Below, piece by piece: positions 27,101-35,309 of a DNA stretch of 64,000 nt. Positions within the stretch are counted from its first letter, which is position 1. Each line of letters begins with the position of its first letter. Below the pieces are notes generated by a model. The model did not search any database, was not told where the DNA came from, and saw nothing but the letters and a program-made list of their open reading frames with translations. The position numbers were made by a program, and so were the translations under genes. Source of the DNA: Enteractinococcus helveticum (GTDB lineage Bacteria > Actinomycetota > Actinomycetes > Actinomycetales > Micrococcaceae); NCBI RefSeq assembly GCF_001657475.1, contig NZ_LXEY01000018.1, positions 1-64,000 on the forward strand. Direction: 5' to 3'.

Positions 27101-27628
27101 CGTCGTACCCTCAACCGGCTGCTCTTCCCTGGGCCAACCAGCGAATACGAAGAGCACGTTCGACTCTATGGCGATACCTCGGTCTTGCACACCCGCGACT
27201 TCCTCTACGGCATGGTCGAAGGCCATGAGCACGTGATCTCGCTAGGCAAGGGCGTGCGTCTGTTGACCACACTGCAGGCTGTGTCCGAAGCGGACGATAA
27301 AGGCATGCGTACCGTGATGGTCACCCTCAACGGCCAACAACGCCAGGTTGAAGTCCGCGACAGGTCCGTGAAATCCAATGTGCACGAGGCAGAGAAAGCC
27401 GATACCTCGAATACGGGTCACGTCCCAGCACCGTTTTCTGGAACCGTCACCGTCGTCGTGGAAGAAAACACGACCGTGCAAGCTGGAGACACGATCGCCA
27501 CGATCGAAGCCATGAAAATGGAAGCCGGCATTACCGCCCCGATTACAGGCACTGTGTCTCGCGTGGTGCTAAAGAACCCAACCCCAGTGGAAGGAAACGA
27601 CCTTATTTTGGTCCTCGATCCAGCATGA
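24128..27628 (+). CDS. pyc: Pyruvate carboxylase
   Basis: Pyc carboxylates pyruvate to oxaloacetate using biotin and ATP. The biotin carboxylase domain opens at VLVANRGEIAVRAFRAC and holds the GGGGRGMR ATP loop. The carboxyltransferase domain follows with TDTTFRDAHQSLLATR and the metal ligands HLHTHDT. The C-terminal biotinyl domain has EAMKMEAG, with the biotin lysine at residue 1130. I chose the TTG because GGAGG lies a few bases upstream, giving 1166 residues; the ATG at 24176 (MFNKVLVANR) is the alternative. With malic enzyme it controls anaplerosis. Confidence 0.96.
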   Translation: MAENQDHSAHKSGGDPMFNKVLVANRGEIAVRAFRACHELNAKTVAVFPYEDRNSIHRQKADEAYRIGEEGHPVRAYLDVDSIIKVALESGADAIYPGYGFLAENAELARKAKDNGLTFVGPPAEVLEQTGNKVASLRAAERAGVPTLKSTDPSANAEELIAQADSIGFPLFVKAVAGGGGRGMRRVEAAKDLPEALKSAMHEAETAFGDPTAFLEQAVLRPRHIEVQILADNHGDVVHLFERDCSMQRRHQKVIEIAPAPNIDDELRQRLYDDAVKFAKAMNYQNAGTVEFLVDTEGERAGQHVFIEMNPRIQVEHTITEEITDVDLVAAQLRIAAGASLDDLGINQEDLQIRGAAIQCRITTEDPANDFRPDTGKITAYRSAGGSGIRLDGGTIYTGAEISPHFDSMLVKMSSRGRDFQTAIRRARRALAEFRVRGVATNIPFLMNVFDNQQFIDGDVATDFIDKNPYLTQINRSKDRGSRALSYLADVTVNRPYGPRIEGMDPRRKLPHFPGDKADEPDRSPFDGPSLETPPSGWRDILVDKGPEGFAQALRHHEGLAVTDTTFRDAHQSLLATRIRTRDMLAAAPAVSHLMPQLLSAEVWGGATYDVALRFLSENPWDRLARLREEMPNIPLQMLLRGRNTVGYTPYPQRVTEAFVEEAAQTGVDIFRIFDALNDVNQIIPAITAVRENTSSVAEAALCYTGNLLDPNEKLYTLDYYLGLAENMVNAGAHILAIKDMAGLLRPAAASKLVTALRENFDLPVHLHTHDTSGGQLATLLAASDAGVDAVDTAIAALAGTTSQVSMSALVAATDNTERETGLCLEHVAGLEPYWEAVREIYAPFESGLPAPTGRVYAHEIPGGQLSNLRQQAIALGLGERFESIENMYAAANDILGDIVKVTPSSKVVGDLALALVSANADPVDFEENPRNYDIPDSVIAFLSGQLGDPPGGWPEPFRTKALEGRDTTGIEVEELAAEDEAKLAEPGETRRRTLNRLLFPGPTSEYEEHVRLYGDTSVLHTRDFLYGMVEGHEHVISLGKGVRLLTTLQAVSEADDKGMRTVMVTLNGQQRQVEVRDRSVKSNVHEAEKADTSNTGHVPAPFSGTVTVVVEENTTVQAGDTIATIEAMKMEAGITAPITGTVSRVVLKNPTPVEGNDLILVLDPA

Positions 27629-27670
27629 CGTTAGATTGAACTAGTACGTCATTACCGGATTCGGAACCAC

Positions 27671-27676
27671 TACACT
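27671..27676 (+). promoter_or_regulatory. Probable -10 box of mycothione reductase gene
   Basis: TACACT is followed by 6 bases and the ATG at 27683, with no Shine-Dalgarno, suggesting a separate leaderless transcript after pyc. Confidence 0.45.
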
Positions 27677-27682
27677 GATGGC

Positions 27683-29110
27683 ATGAGCATCGAACAATAC
27701 GATCTGGCCATCATTGGTTCCGGATCCGGTAATTCTATTATCACCCCATATTGGGACAACAAAAAAGTTGCGATCATTGACTCTGGCACCTTTGGCGGTA
27801 CCTGTCTCAACGTCGGATGTATCCCCACCAAAATGTTCGCATACCCGGCCCAGCTGACGGCAATGGCTCGTGACGCCGAACGTCTCGGCATCGACCTAAG
27901 CGTCGATGCTACGAACTGGCCGGATATCCGCGATAGAATTTTCAATCGTATCGATGCTATTTCGGAAGCCGGTAAGCATTACCGCGATGTCCAACTGGAC
28001 CATACGACGCTGATCACTGAAGAAGTCCACTTCAGTGGCCCCAAACAACTCACCACGTCCAGCGGACGTGTTTTAGAAGCCGACCAAATCGTTGTTGCTG
28101 CCGGGTCTCGACCGAGCCTGCCAGACGTGCCCGGGCTCAATCTTCCTGGCGTACACACCTCAGATACGGTGATGCGGCTCAAAGCACTGCCAAAGCGCAT
28201 CATTATCGTTGGTGGCAAATACATTGGTTCGGAATTCGCCGCCGTATTTTCGGGACTGGGGTCCGAAGTCATCCACATCAACCGCTCGGGGCAGTTGTTA
28301 TCCAACCACGACAACACCATCTCTGATGAATTCACCCGGGTGGCAAAGGAAGCCTGGCAGGTCGCACTCAACCGGACTTTGCACTCGATTGAACGTCACG
28401 ATGGCAGACTCCGGGTCAATCTCAGTGCCACCGGACATGATCACCATGAGGTCGTAGACTACTTCATCGGCGACGTCGTGTTGCTGGCCACGGGACGTAA
28501 ACCAAACACTGACCGCCTCAATCTGAATGCGGTTGGCATTGACGTCGAGAACGGGTTCATCGCCCGTGATGAATACTTGCGCGTCCTCGCAGATGGCAAA
28601 CCGCTCGCGGGGATCTGGGCGATGGGCGACATCGCGAATCCGCAGATGCTCAAGCATGTGGCGAACCATGAACAGCGAATCGTCTCACACAACATGGAAA
28701 ACCCGGATCGGATGAAACCCGATACGCTCACCACGATTCCAGCTGGGGTCTTCACCCGCCCCCAGATCGCCAGCGCTGGTCTGACTGAAGATGAGGCGCG
28801 CCGTCAGTATGGTGATGAAGCGATCACCATGAAAGTGCAGTCCTACGGTGATACCGCCTACGGCTGGGCGATGGAAGATATCGATGGGTTTGTGAAAATC
28901 GTCGCAGAAAGAGCCACCGGCAACATTCTGGGGGCTCATATTATGGGCCAGGAAGCCACCAACCTGATTCAACCGCTGTTGACGGCCATGTCCTTTGGCA
29001 TCACTGCCCATGAATTAGCACGCGGCCAGTATTGGATCCACCCGGCCATGGCAGAGGTAGTAGAAAATGCGCTTCTTGGTCTGGATGTTCCAAACTCGGA
29101 GCATCTCTAG
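27683..29110 (+). CDS. mtr: Mycothione reductase
   Basis: This FAD-dependent disulfide reductase reduces mycothiol disulfide with NADPH. The redox site is GGTCLNVGCIPTKM with Cys41 and Cys46, FAD binding is IIGSGSGNSI, NAD(P)H binding IIVGGKYIGSEFAAV, and the C-terminal HPAMAEVVENAL carries the catalytic His. The SGSGNS variant and short loops separate it from lipoamide dehydrogenase and glutathione reductase and fit mycothione reductase. 475 residues is near the family length. Presence implies a mycothiol redox system, an actinobacterial trait. Confidence 0.9.
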   Translation: MSIEQYDLAIIGSGSGNSIITPYWDNKKVAIIDSGTFGGTCLNVGCIPTKMFAYPAQLTAMARDAERLGIDLSVDATNWPDIRDRIFNRIDAISEAGKHYRDVQLDHTTLITEEVHFSGPKQLTTSSGRVLEADQIVVAAGSRPSLPDVPGLNLPGVHTSDTVMRLKALPKRIIIVGGKYIGSEFAAVFSGLGSEVIHINRSGQLLSNHDNTISDEFTRVAKEAWQVALNRTLHSIERHDGRLRVNLSATGHDHHEVVDYFIGDVVLLATGRKPNTDRLNLNAVGIDVENGFIARDEYLRVLADGKPLAGIWAMGDIANPQMLKHVANHEQRIVSHNMENPDRMKPDTLTTIPAGVFTRPQIASAGLTEDEARRQYGDEAITMKVQSYGDTAYGWAMEDIDGFVKIVAERATGNILGAHIMGQEATNLIQPLLTAMSFGITAHELARGQYWIHPAMAEVVENALLGLDVPNSEHL

Positions 29111-29123
29111 ACTCGAAATATAG

Positions 29124-29173
29124 AACACCGCGCTGGATCGAACCGAAAGGTTCCATCCAGCGCGGTGTTTGGT
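29124..29173 (+). terminator. Strong terminator between mtr and the acyl-CoA synthetase gene
   Basis: AACACCGCGCTGGA pairs with TCCAGCGCGGTGTT, and the inner AACC-GAAA-GGTT is a stable tetraloop hairpin. TTTGGTT follows. The genes are convergent, so it can serve both strands. Confidence 0.85.
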
Positions 29174-29184
29174 TAAGGCAGTTG

Positions 29185-30996
29185 TTATTTGGCTGCGGTC
29201 TGATAGATGTCGTCTACAAGATCTTGGAAATCTCGCAGAATCGTTTCACGTTTGATCTTCATCGACGGGGTCATTTGTCCTGCTTCAATCGTGAAGTCTT
29301 GATGAGCAATACGGAATTCTCGGATTGATTCCGCCCGTGAGACTGACTCGTTGGCCCGATCGATGAGTTCTTGAACATGCTCACGAACAGTCGAGTGGGA
29401 TGCCATCTCTGCTATCGACATGTTGGGATCAAGGCCCTGTTGCTTGAGCCACGGTGGTGCGGTCTCCTCATCTAAGGTCACCAGTGCGGCGACGAATTTC
29501 TGATTGTCGCCAATCACCATCACCTGGGAGATCAACCCATCGGAACGGATCTGATCTTCCAACTGGGCAGGAGCCACGTTCTTGCCACTCGCAGTGACCA
29601 GGATTTCCTTCTTTCGCCCGGTGATCGTGAGATATCCGTCGTTGTCGAGATGACCAATATCGCCGGTGCGGAGCCAACCATCGACGAGGTCTTCTGCGGT
29701 CTTGTCAGGTAGGTTGAGGTATCCCTTGAATACGCACACGCCGCTGGCCAGGATCTCGCCGTCATCGGCAATCCGGATACCACATCCTGGGGCAGGCAAT
29801 CCGACGGTTCCAACCCGGGTTTTGCCTGGTCGGTTCACCGTGACCGGTGCGGTCGTTTCGGTCAAACCGTATCCTTCTTTGATGTTGACCCCGACGCCGC
29901 GGAAGAAATGACTCAAATACGGGCCAAGCGGGCCGCCTCCAGAAATTGCGTCTTTGACGTTGCCACCCATCGCGGCACGAATCTTGGAGTACAACAGCTT
30001 GTCAAAAAGCCAGTGCTTCAGACGCAAGCCCACACCAATACTGCCGGCTTCCTTCGCCTTAGAATAGTCAACGGCGATTTCTGCACCACGTTCGAAGATC
30101 TTCCCTTTGCCGCCCTCCTGCGCACTCAACAAAGCCGAGTTGTAGACCTTCTCAAAGACTCTGGGCACGGCTAACAGGAAATCGGGTTGGAAGGATTTCA
30201 GATCCGGAACAAGCTGCTTGACGTCAGGGGTATGACCGACTTTCGACCCAGAAGCCAAGGTCTGGAAGGAAATAAAGCGCGCAAAAATATGCGCCAATGG
30301 GATGAATAGGATCGTGGTGCTATCCCGAGTCAGCACCTCCTGCATTTCTGAGTGCAAAATATTCAGCGATAAATTCACCAGGTTGCCGTGAGTGATCATG
30401 CACCCTTTGGGACGCCCGGTAGTGCCAGAGGTATACACAATCGTGGCCACATCATCGAGATTTGCCAGCGACCGACGACGTTCCATCTCATCGCTATCAG
30501 GTCCATTGGCGGCTAGCGCTCGCAGGTCGCCCAGACCGTCTTCCATAATCCACATGCCATGGAGTTCAGGAAGCCCTTCGCGCTGCACCGCCGTTTGAAC
30601 CGCACGAGCATGGTCAGATTTTTCGACGACAACTGCTTTAACTCCTGCATCTTCAATAATCCACCCGATCTGTGAAGGAGACGAGGTTTCATAGATCGGG
30701 ACCGTCACGGCACCGGCGTACATGATCGCCAGGTCAAGTAGGGTCCATTCGTAGCGGGTAGGACTCATGATGGCCACTGAGTCGCCGGGCTCGATTCCGA
30801 TCGATGCTAATGCGCGGGCGATGGTTTTGGCATCTTCACGAAATTCCCGGGCCGAGATATCAGTCCACTGGCCAGGTTGCAGCTGGCGCGCAAACAGCGG
30901 GTGATGTGGATCTTGATGGAATTGATTTTCAACTAGATCGGTGGCATTGGAGTCGTGCGGGGCTTCCGCAACTGGGGGAATGATGATCTCTTTCAC
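29185..30996 (-). CDS. Long-chain fatty acid-CoA ligase (FadD15-like AMP-binding enzyme)
   Basis: The enzyme activates fatty acids through an acyl-adenylate to acyl-CoA. The P-loop-like IVYTSGTTGRPKGCMITHGN, the GYGLTETTAP motif, DGWLRTGDIG and GRKKEILVTASGKNV are all diagnostic of ACSL-type synthetases. GTG start with GAGGAG eight bases upstream; the frame is open 14 codons further but lacks support. 603 residues matches the actinobacterial FadD15 group. No lipid cluster surrounds it. Confidence 0.9.
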   Translation of the reverse strand: MKEIIIPPVAEAPHDSNATDLVENQFHQDPHHPLFARQLQPGQWTDISAREFREDAKTIARALASIGIEPGDSVAIMSPTRYEWTLLDLAIMYAGAVTVPIYETSSPSQIGWIIEDAGVKAVVVEKSDHARAVQTAVQREGLPELHGMWIMEDGLGDLRALAANGPDSDEMERRRSLANLDDVATIVYTSGTTGRPKGCMITHGNLVNLSLNILHSEMQEVLTRDSTTILFIPLAHIFARFISFQTLASGSKVGHTPDVKQLVPDLKSFQPDFLLAVPRVFEKVYNSALLSAQEGGKGKIFERGAEIAVDYSKAKEAGSIGVGLRLKHWLFDKLLYSKIRAAMGGNVKDAISGGGPLGPYLSHFFRGVGVNIKEGYGLTETTAPVTVNRPGKTRVGTVGLPAPGCGIRIADDGEILASGVCVFKGYLNLPDKTAEDLVDGWLRTGDIGHLDNDGYLTITGRKKEILVTASGKNVAPAQLEDQIRSDGLISQVMVIGDNQKFVAALVTLDEETAPPWLKQQGLDPNMSIAEMASHSTVREHVQELIDRANESVSRAESIREFRIAHQDFTIEAGQMTPSMKIKRETILRDFQDLVDDIYQTAAK

Positions 30997-31103
30997 GGTG
31001 ATGCTCCTCAGTAGACAAGGATGAGCGATTTGAATCACATTCTACTTGTCGGTAATCCAAATGACGAGACGTCGTGAAACAGGAACACGGCTGTCATGAG
31101 GGC

Positions 31104-31538
31104 TTATAGTTGGGCGCCGTTACCATAATCGTCGTCGTCATATGGGTTGCGGTGGTCACGCGTACGGGGGAGCAGGAAAAAGAGGCTCAGTGCCCCGGCA
31201 AGAAACGCCACAAGGGTAACCGTGGACATCCACCAGGCAAGTGGAATCCCCAGCAGTGCCGCCAGCAGCCAGATTGCAATAGCACCGATGACGCCGATCC
31301 AGGACAAGACCGTTCGTGGATTGCCAGTTGCGATCGGTCTCGGTTCGGGCGGTTGAAAGTCTTCGACGATTTCTTCGGCCGGTGCATAGTCGCGTGGCCC
31401 GGGCATTGATGAGGGGTTGGGCGTATCAGGTCCAGGCGGTGGCTCAGCGGTTGGTTCGGATTGAGCTTGCTCCGGACTGCCACCGAGTCGACGTACAAGG
31501 TCTTGCCACGCTTTATCTTCGTCACGCTGTTCCACCAT
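31104..31538 (-). CDS. Small membrane protein with two transmembrane segments
   Basis: I recognise no named family. An acidic and Pro-rich N-terminal half (about residues 1-68) is followed by two hydrophobic segments near residues 70-95 and 98-122 and a short Asp-rich tail (PYDDDDYGNG). The ATG lies five bases after GGAGG, inside the last codons of the esterase gene, so translation is coupled. The N-terminus is probably cytoplasmic. A partner role with the esterase is only inferred from the overlap. Confidence 0.75.
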   Translation of the reverse strand: MVEQRDEDKAWQDLVRRLGGSPEQAQSEPTAEPPPGPDTPNPSSMPGPRDYAPAEEIVEDFQPPEPRPIATGNPRTVLSWIGVIGAIAIWLLAALLGIPLAWWMSTVTLVAFLAGALSLFFLLPRTRDHRNPYDDDDYGNGAQL

Positions 31539-32319
31539 GATCACCTCCAGACAGACTCAGCAGGGTGTTGACGCTGTCTTGGTAGATCAGCGGTGCGTCG
31601 TTGTCCAGAGTCGCCACGTGGTAGCTGTTATCCATGTGAACTATTCGCAAGAGGTTGGGTTCCATGCGACGACGCAGCAGTTTTGCAGTAGTTGGGGGCA
31701 CAATGTGGTCTTGTGTCGACCAATACAAGGTCACCGGCGAGGAAATATCAGCCAGACGCCTGCGGACCGTCCGGAATAGTTTGGCGAGCTCGGCCACTGC
31801 CGAAACCGGGGTGCGGTCATAGGCCTCTTCGACAACGCCAGCCTTTTTAATGTCGCCAGCAAGTGGTCCCACAGTGGGAATGATGCGTTGGAAGAACGGT
31901 GACAGAGCCACTCCGAGTTGATCTACGGGTTTGAAACTCAGAGCCGGGTTGACCAGCAGGGTGGCATCGACCGCGCGGTGCGCTGCAGCATCGAGTGCCA
32001 AGGCGCCGCCCAGCGATAAACCAGCCACAGCAACGCGGTCATGTCCTTGAGCAAGCACGTAATCCACAGTCTGCTGCACGTGCCGACGCCACTGTCCGGC
32101 CGACGTTTGGGCCAGATCGCTGACTGTGGTGCCATGCCCGGGAAGTGTCAGGATGTATACCGTCGCGCCCGCTGTTGCTAAAGCCTGCCCCCAGGGCAGC
32201 ACCGAGCCTGGACCAGCGGTAAAACCATGCAGCAAAACGACACCCCACTGGGTCTGGCTTTTGGCAAGGACGCCTTGGGGGTGTGGTTTAAGGATTTCAA
32301 TGGACTGCATTATGCTCAT
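31522..32319 (-). CDS. Alpha/beta hydrolase, carboxylesterase / monoacylglycerol lipase-like
   Basis: The alpha/beta hydrolase fold is shown by LLHGFTAGPGSV (oxyanion region), the nucleophile elbow VAGLSLGGALAL (Ser), STQDHIVPP (Asp) and DNSYHVATLDND (His), a complete triad. The spacing and motif sequence fit bacterial monoglyceride lipases and EstB-type carboxylesterases. No signal peptide, so cytoplasmic. The start is ambiguous between ATG 32319 and ATG 32310. It leads a two-gene operon with the small membrane protein. Confidence 0.82.
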   Translation of the reverse strand: MSIMQSIEILKPHPQGVLAKSQTQWGVVLLHGFTAGPGSVLPWGQALATAGATVYILTLPGHGTTVSDLAQTSAGQWRRHVQQTVDYVLAQGHDRVAVAGLSLGGALALDAAAHRAVDATLLVNPALSFKPVDQLGVALSPFFQRIIPTVGPLAGDIKKAGVVEEAYDRTPVSAVAELAKLFRTVRRRLADISSPVTLYWSTQDHIVPPTTAKLLRRRMEPNLLRIVHMDNSYHVATLDNDAPLIYQDSVNTLLSLSGGDHGGTA

Positions 32320-32396
32320 CTACTCCAGCATAGTGCGGTGGATTGACGGATGAATAGCTTGTGATTTCCGCGTGAACTTTCAGCTGGAACGTGGTC

Positions 32397-32402
32397 TATA
32401 TT
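32397..32402 (+). promoter_or_regulatory. Possible -10 box upstream of the DAHP synthase gene
   Basis: TATATT is the best -10 match in the gap. It would place the transcript start near 32409, eight bases before the short upstream frame at 32417. Confidence 0.35.
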
Positions 32403-32416
32403 GGGCTCATAGCGTC

Positions 32417-32470
32417 ATGAACTACCTGGCGCGTGTCGTCGGGTCGTATGCTTGTCTGCATGATGTTTGA
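32417..32470 (+). CDS. Possible 17-codon leader frame before DAHP synthase
   Basis: MNYLARVVGSYACLHDV followed by TGA overlaps the ATG-ATG of the DAHP synthase gene (ATGATGTTTGAC). It has two tyrosines but no run of aromatic codons. Coupled translation is plausible because the synthase lacks its own Shine-Dalgarno. There is no direct evidence of expression. Confidence 0.25.
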   Translation: MNYLARVVGSYACLHDV

Positions 32471-33869
32471 CACTGCGGAAAATAATCTGGCTGTAGAGCC
32501 GTTTGGCACCACCCATTCACAGGGTGCCGCTGACTATCCTGGCCTGGATGAATGGCGGAATCTTGACGTGCAACAGGCCCCGCAGTGGTATGACCAGCAG
32601 TTGCTAGAAGATAGTCTTAACGAACTCTCCAACGTTCCACCACTGGTGTTTGCCGGAGAGGTTGATGTCCTACGCGAGCGTCTGGCCGATGCCGCTGCTG
32701 GTAAGGCCTTCGTCCTCCAAGGTGGGGATTGCGCTGAAACTTTTGCCGGTGCAACGGCCAATAAAATTTCTGCTCGAATCCGTACCATCTTGCAGATGGC
32801 CGCGGTCTTGACTTACGGCGCATCGATGCCGGTGGTCAAGATGGGTCGCATGGCTGGCCAGTTTGCTAAGCCGCGTTCATCGAATATGGAAGTCCGTGAC
32901 GGCGTCGAGCTGCCATCCTTCCGTGGCGAGATCGTCAACGGCTTCGACTTCACCGAAGAATCTCGTCGTCACGATCCACGTCGCATGGTGCAGGCTTACC
33001 ATACGTCCGCCTCGACCTTAAACCTGATTCGTGCATTCACGACTGGTGGCTTCGCAGATTTGCGGACGGTGCACTCTTGGAATAAAGGCTTCATGTCGAA
33101 CCCGGCCTACGCTCGGTTTGATGAACTTGCCGCCGAGATCGATCGAGCCGTTCGCTTCATGGAAGCCGCCGGTGCTGACTTCAATGCGCTGCGCACCGTA
33201 GAGTTCTTCTCGGCACACGAAGCACTGCTTCTTGAATACGAACGCGCCCTGACCCGGATTGACTCCCGGACCGGTCTGCCCTACATTACGTCTTCGCACT
33301 TTGTATGGATTGGTGAACGCACTCGCCAGATCGACGGCGCACACGTGGACTACCTGTCGCGCATTCGCAACCCGATCGGCGTGAAACTTGGGCCAACCAC
33401 CACGGTAGATCAGGCCATGGAGCTCATTGACAAACTGGACCCCAACCGTGAACCCGGCCGCCTGACCTTCATCGTGCGCATGGGCGCAAACACGATACGT
33501 GAGCAGCTACCGGCCATTATGGACGGCGTTAAAGCCGAAGGTGCCACTCCACTGTGGATTACTGACCCCATGCACGGCAACACCATTACTGCTGCTAATG
33601 GGTACAAGACCCGCCGCCTGGAAGACATCATGAACGAAGTTCGTGGGTTCTTTGAAGTCGCCAACGCTACTGGCACGCATCCTGGCGGGTTGCACATTGA
33701 ACTCACCGGTGACGACGTCGCAGAGTGCCTGGGCGGCTCGGTTGCAATTGATGAATCAGCATTCGATGAACGCTACGAAACACTCGTCGACCCACGACTC
33801 AACCACCAACAGTCACTTGAACTTGCGTTCTTGGTTGCCGAATCGTTAGCCAAAGACAGCGCCAAATAG
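32460..33869 (+). CDS. aroG: 3-deoxy-7-phosphoheptulonate synthase, class II
   Basis: The enzyme joins erythrose 4-phosphate and phosphoenolpyruvate in the first shikimate step. Class II signatures are present: FVLQGGDCAETF, VVKMGRMAGQFAKPRSS, HEALLLEYE and WITDPMHGNT. The start is not certain: ATG 32460, 32463 and upstream GTG 32433 are all open and none has a Shine-Dalgarno. Length of about 469 fits. Adjacent to the PknL-like kinase as in M. tuberculosis (aroG Rv2178c, pknL Rv2176), but transcribed towards it. Confidence 0.95.
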   Translation: MMFDTAENNLAVEPFGTTHSQGAADYPGLDEWRNLDVQQAPQWYDQQLLEDSLNELSNVPPLVFAGEVDVLRERLADAAAGKAFVLQGGDCAETFAGATANKISARIRTILQMAAVLTYGASMPVVKMGRMAGQFAKPRSSNMEVRDGVELPSFRGEIVNGFDFTEESRRHDPRRMVQAYHTSASTLNLIRAFTTGGFADLRTVHSWNKGFMSNPAYARFDELAAEIDRAVRFMEAAGADFNALRTVEFFSAHEALLLEYERALTRIDSRTGLPYITSSHFVWIGERTRQIDGAHVDYLSRIRNPIGVKLGPTTTVDQAMELIDKLDPNREPGRLTFIVRMGANTIREQLPAIMDGVKAEGATPLWITDPMHGNTITAANGYKTRRLEDIMNEVRGFFEVANATGTHPGGLHIELTGDDVAECLGGSVAIDESAFDERYETLVDPRLNHQQSLELAFLVAESLAKDSAK

Positions 33870-33891
33870 TCTCAAGACGTCGACCGTACCA

Positions 33892-33927
33892 AGCGATCAG
33901 CCCCAGGATATCCTGGGGCTGATCGCT
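33892..33927. terminator. 36-base perfect palindrome between aroG and the kinase gene
   Basis: AGCGATCAGCCCCAGGAT is followed directly by its exact reverse complement. In RNA it forms a long hairpin from either strand. Both flanking genes end here (stops at 33869 and 33975), but no T-run follows, so it may be a bidirectional terminator of a non-canonical kind. Confidence 0.65.
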
Positions 33928-33974
33928 TGCTACGGTATATAAAATTCACGGGGCGTGGTGATTCGGGGAAGGTC

Positions 33975-35246
33975 TTAGCCAAGGAGCAATCTCATAATGG
34001 CAGACCCCGCCCAGTTACCGAATAGCACTGTGGCTGCCGCAGCCATAATGATCAGCAGCGTATAAATTGCTGCCCGCGAGGTGCGGATCGGTGCGAAAGC
34101 CCGGACAGATTCATGTTGTTTTTTGTTTCCGAAGTCGCGCACTTGCGAACTCGTAACTGGCTGTTGCTCAACTGCTGGTCGATGATAGTGATCCATCGCG
34201 CCCATGGGAGAGGCTTCTGCGGTGACTGAGGGTGGCAGTACGGTGACGTTAGGCTGTGGGGGCGGAGGTGGCTGGTGTGGTTCCGAACTGTCATCGGTGC
34301 GCTCTGCGGTGCCGAACGCTGTGGTGGCAACATCGTCGAACACCTGGGTCGCATCGTTTGCGTTTTCCTGATGAGCCAGTTCTTCAGCTGCTTCGGGATT
34401 TTCCAACAGGTGCTGAATCAAAATCAACACTTCGGTGGCATCGGCGGGACGGTCCTCGGGAGACGGCTCGGTCATATGCAACACAATGTCATCAACTGCG
34501 GCGCTGATACCTGGAACCAGTGTCGACGGTGCCGGAACACGAGAATTGGTGTGTTGCACAGCGATGGCTACGGCTGACTCGCCACTAAAGGGGCGCTGGC
34601 CCGTGAGCATTTCGAAAATCACGATACCCAGGGCATATACATCTGATCGTTTATCGGCCTGTTCCCCGGTGACCAGTTCTGGCGACATATAGGACACGGT
34701 GCCCATCAGGGCCATTCCAGTGCCCGTGTGGTTAGAGGCGGCTCGCGCCAGTCCGAAGTCTGCGACCTTAATATCGCCATCGTTGGATACTAAAACGTTT
34801 TCGGGTTTGATGTCCCGGTGTACCAGACCCACCTGATGGGCGGCGGCAACCCCCCGAATTATAGGCAGGGCAATGTTCCAGGTTTCTTCAACCGTCATCT
34901 GACCGGCGGCACGCATCACCTCGCGCAGCGTATGGCCCTCAATAAACTCCATTGCCAGAAACGCTACGTCGCCATTACCGGCGGTACCCACGCCCTGGTC
35001 ATAGACATTGACGACGTGCGGATGATTAATTTTGGCGGTGTTCTTGGCTTCTGCCTCAAACTTTTCAATAACGGCTGGATCTTCAGCCATGTTTGGTCGC
35101 AGGATTTTTAGTGCCACCTCACGGTCAAGTCGGGTATCAACGGCACGATAGACCGTGGCCATACCACCGTGGGCCAACCGCTGTGTGATTTCGTAGCGGT
35201 TGTCGACGGTGAGGCCAACGAGCGAGGGTCCTGCTGGGGTATTCAC
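33975..35246 (-). CDS. pknL: Membrane-anchored Ser/Thr protein kinase, PknL-like
   Basis: A Hanks-type kinase domain spans about residues 15-280 with LAHGGMATVYRA (Gly loop), Lys47 (VALKIL), HRDIKPEN (Asp145), DFGLA and activation-loop Thr174/Thr176. A Pro-rich linker leads to one membrane segment close to the C-terminus (about 394-413) with almost nothing outside and no PASTA repeats. This matches PknL, and so does its place between aroG and the Rv2175c homologue. GTG start with a TATTCT box seven bases upstream. In M. tuberculosis PknL phosphorylates Rv2175c. Confidence 0.9.
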   Translation of the reverse strand: MNTPAGPSLVGLTVDNRYEITQRLAHGGMATVYRAVDTRLDREVALKILRPNMAEDPAVIEKFEAEAKNTAKINHPHVVNVYDQGVGTAGNGDVAFLAMEFIEGHTLREVMRAAGQMTVEETWNIALPIIRGVAAAHQVGLVHRDIKPENVLVSNDGDIKVADFGLARAASNHTGTGMALMGTVSYMSPELVTGEQADKRSDVYALGIVIFEMLTGQRPFSGESAVAIAVQHTNSRVPAPSTLVPGISAAVDDIVLHMTEPSPEDRPADATEVLILIQHLLENPEAAEELAHQENANDATQVFDDVATTAFGTAERTDDSSEPHQPPPPPQPNVTVLPPSVTAEASPMGAMDHYHRPAVEQQPVTSSQVRDFGNKKQHESVRAFAPIRTSRAAIYTLLIIMAAAATVLFGNWAGSAIMRLLLG

Positions 35247-35253
35247 AACACAT

Positions 35254-35259
35254 AGAATA
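35254..35259 (-). promoter_or_regulatory. Probable -10 box of the kinase gene
   Basis: TATTCT on the minus strand, 7 bases before the GTG at 35246, no Shine-Dalgarno. It overlaps the base of the hairpin that follows the upstream LysM gene. Confidence 0.45.
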
Positions 35260-35285
35260 CCCGGCCAGCAATGCCGACCGGGTAT
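35257..35285 (-). terminator. Hairpin after the LysM gene
   Basis: ATACCCGG and CCGGGTAT pair over 8 bp with an inner CGGC/GCCG. It lies 25 bases past the LysM gene stop and has a weak T-tail on the minus strand. Confidence 0.5.
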
Positions 35286-35309
35286 CCGTTTCCTATCAGG
35301 GGAGTTTCA

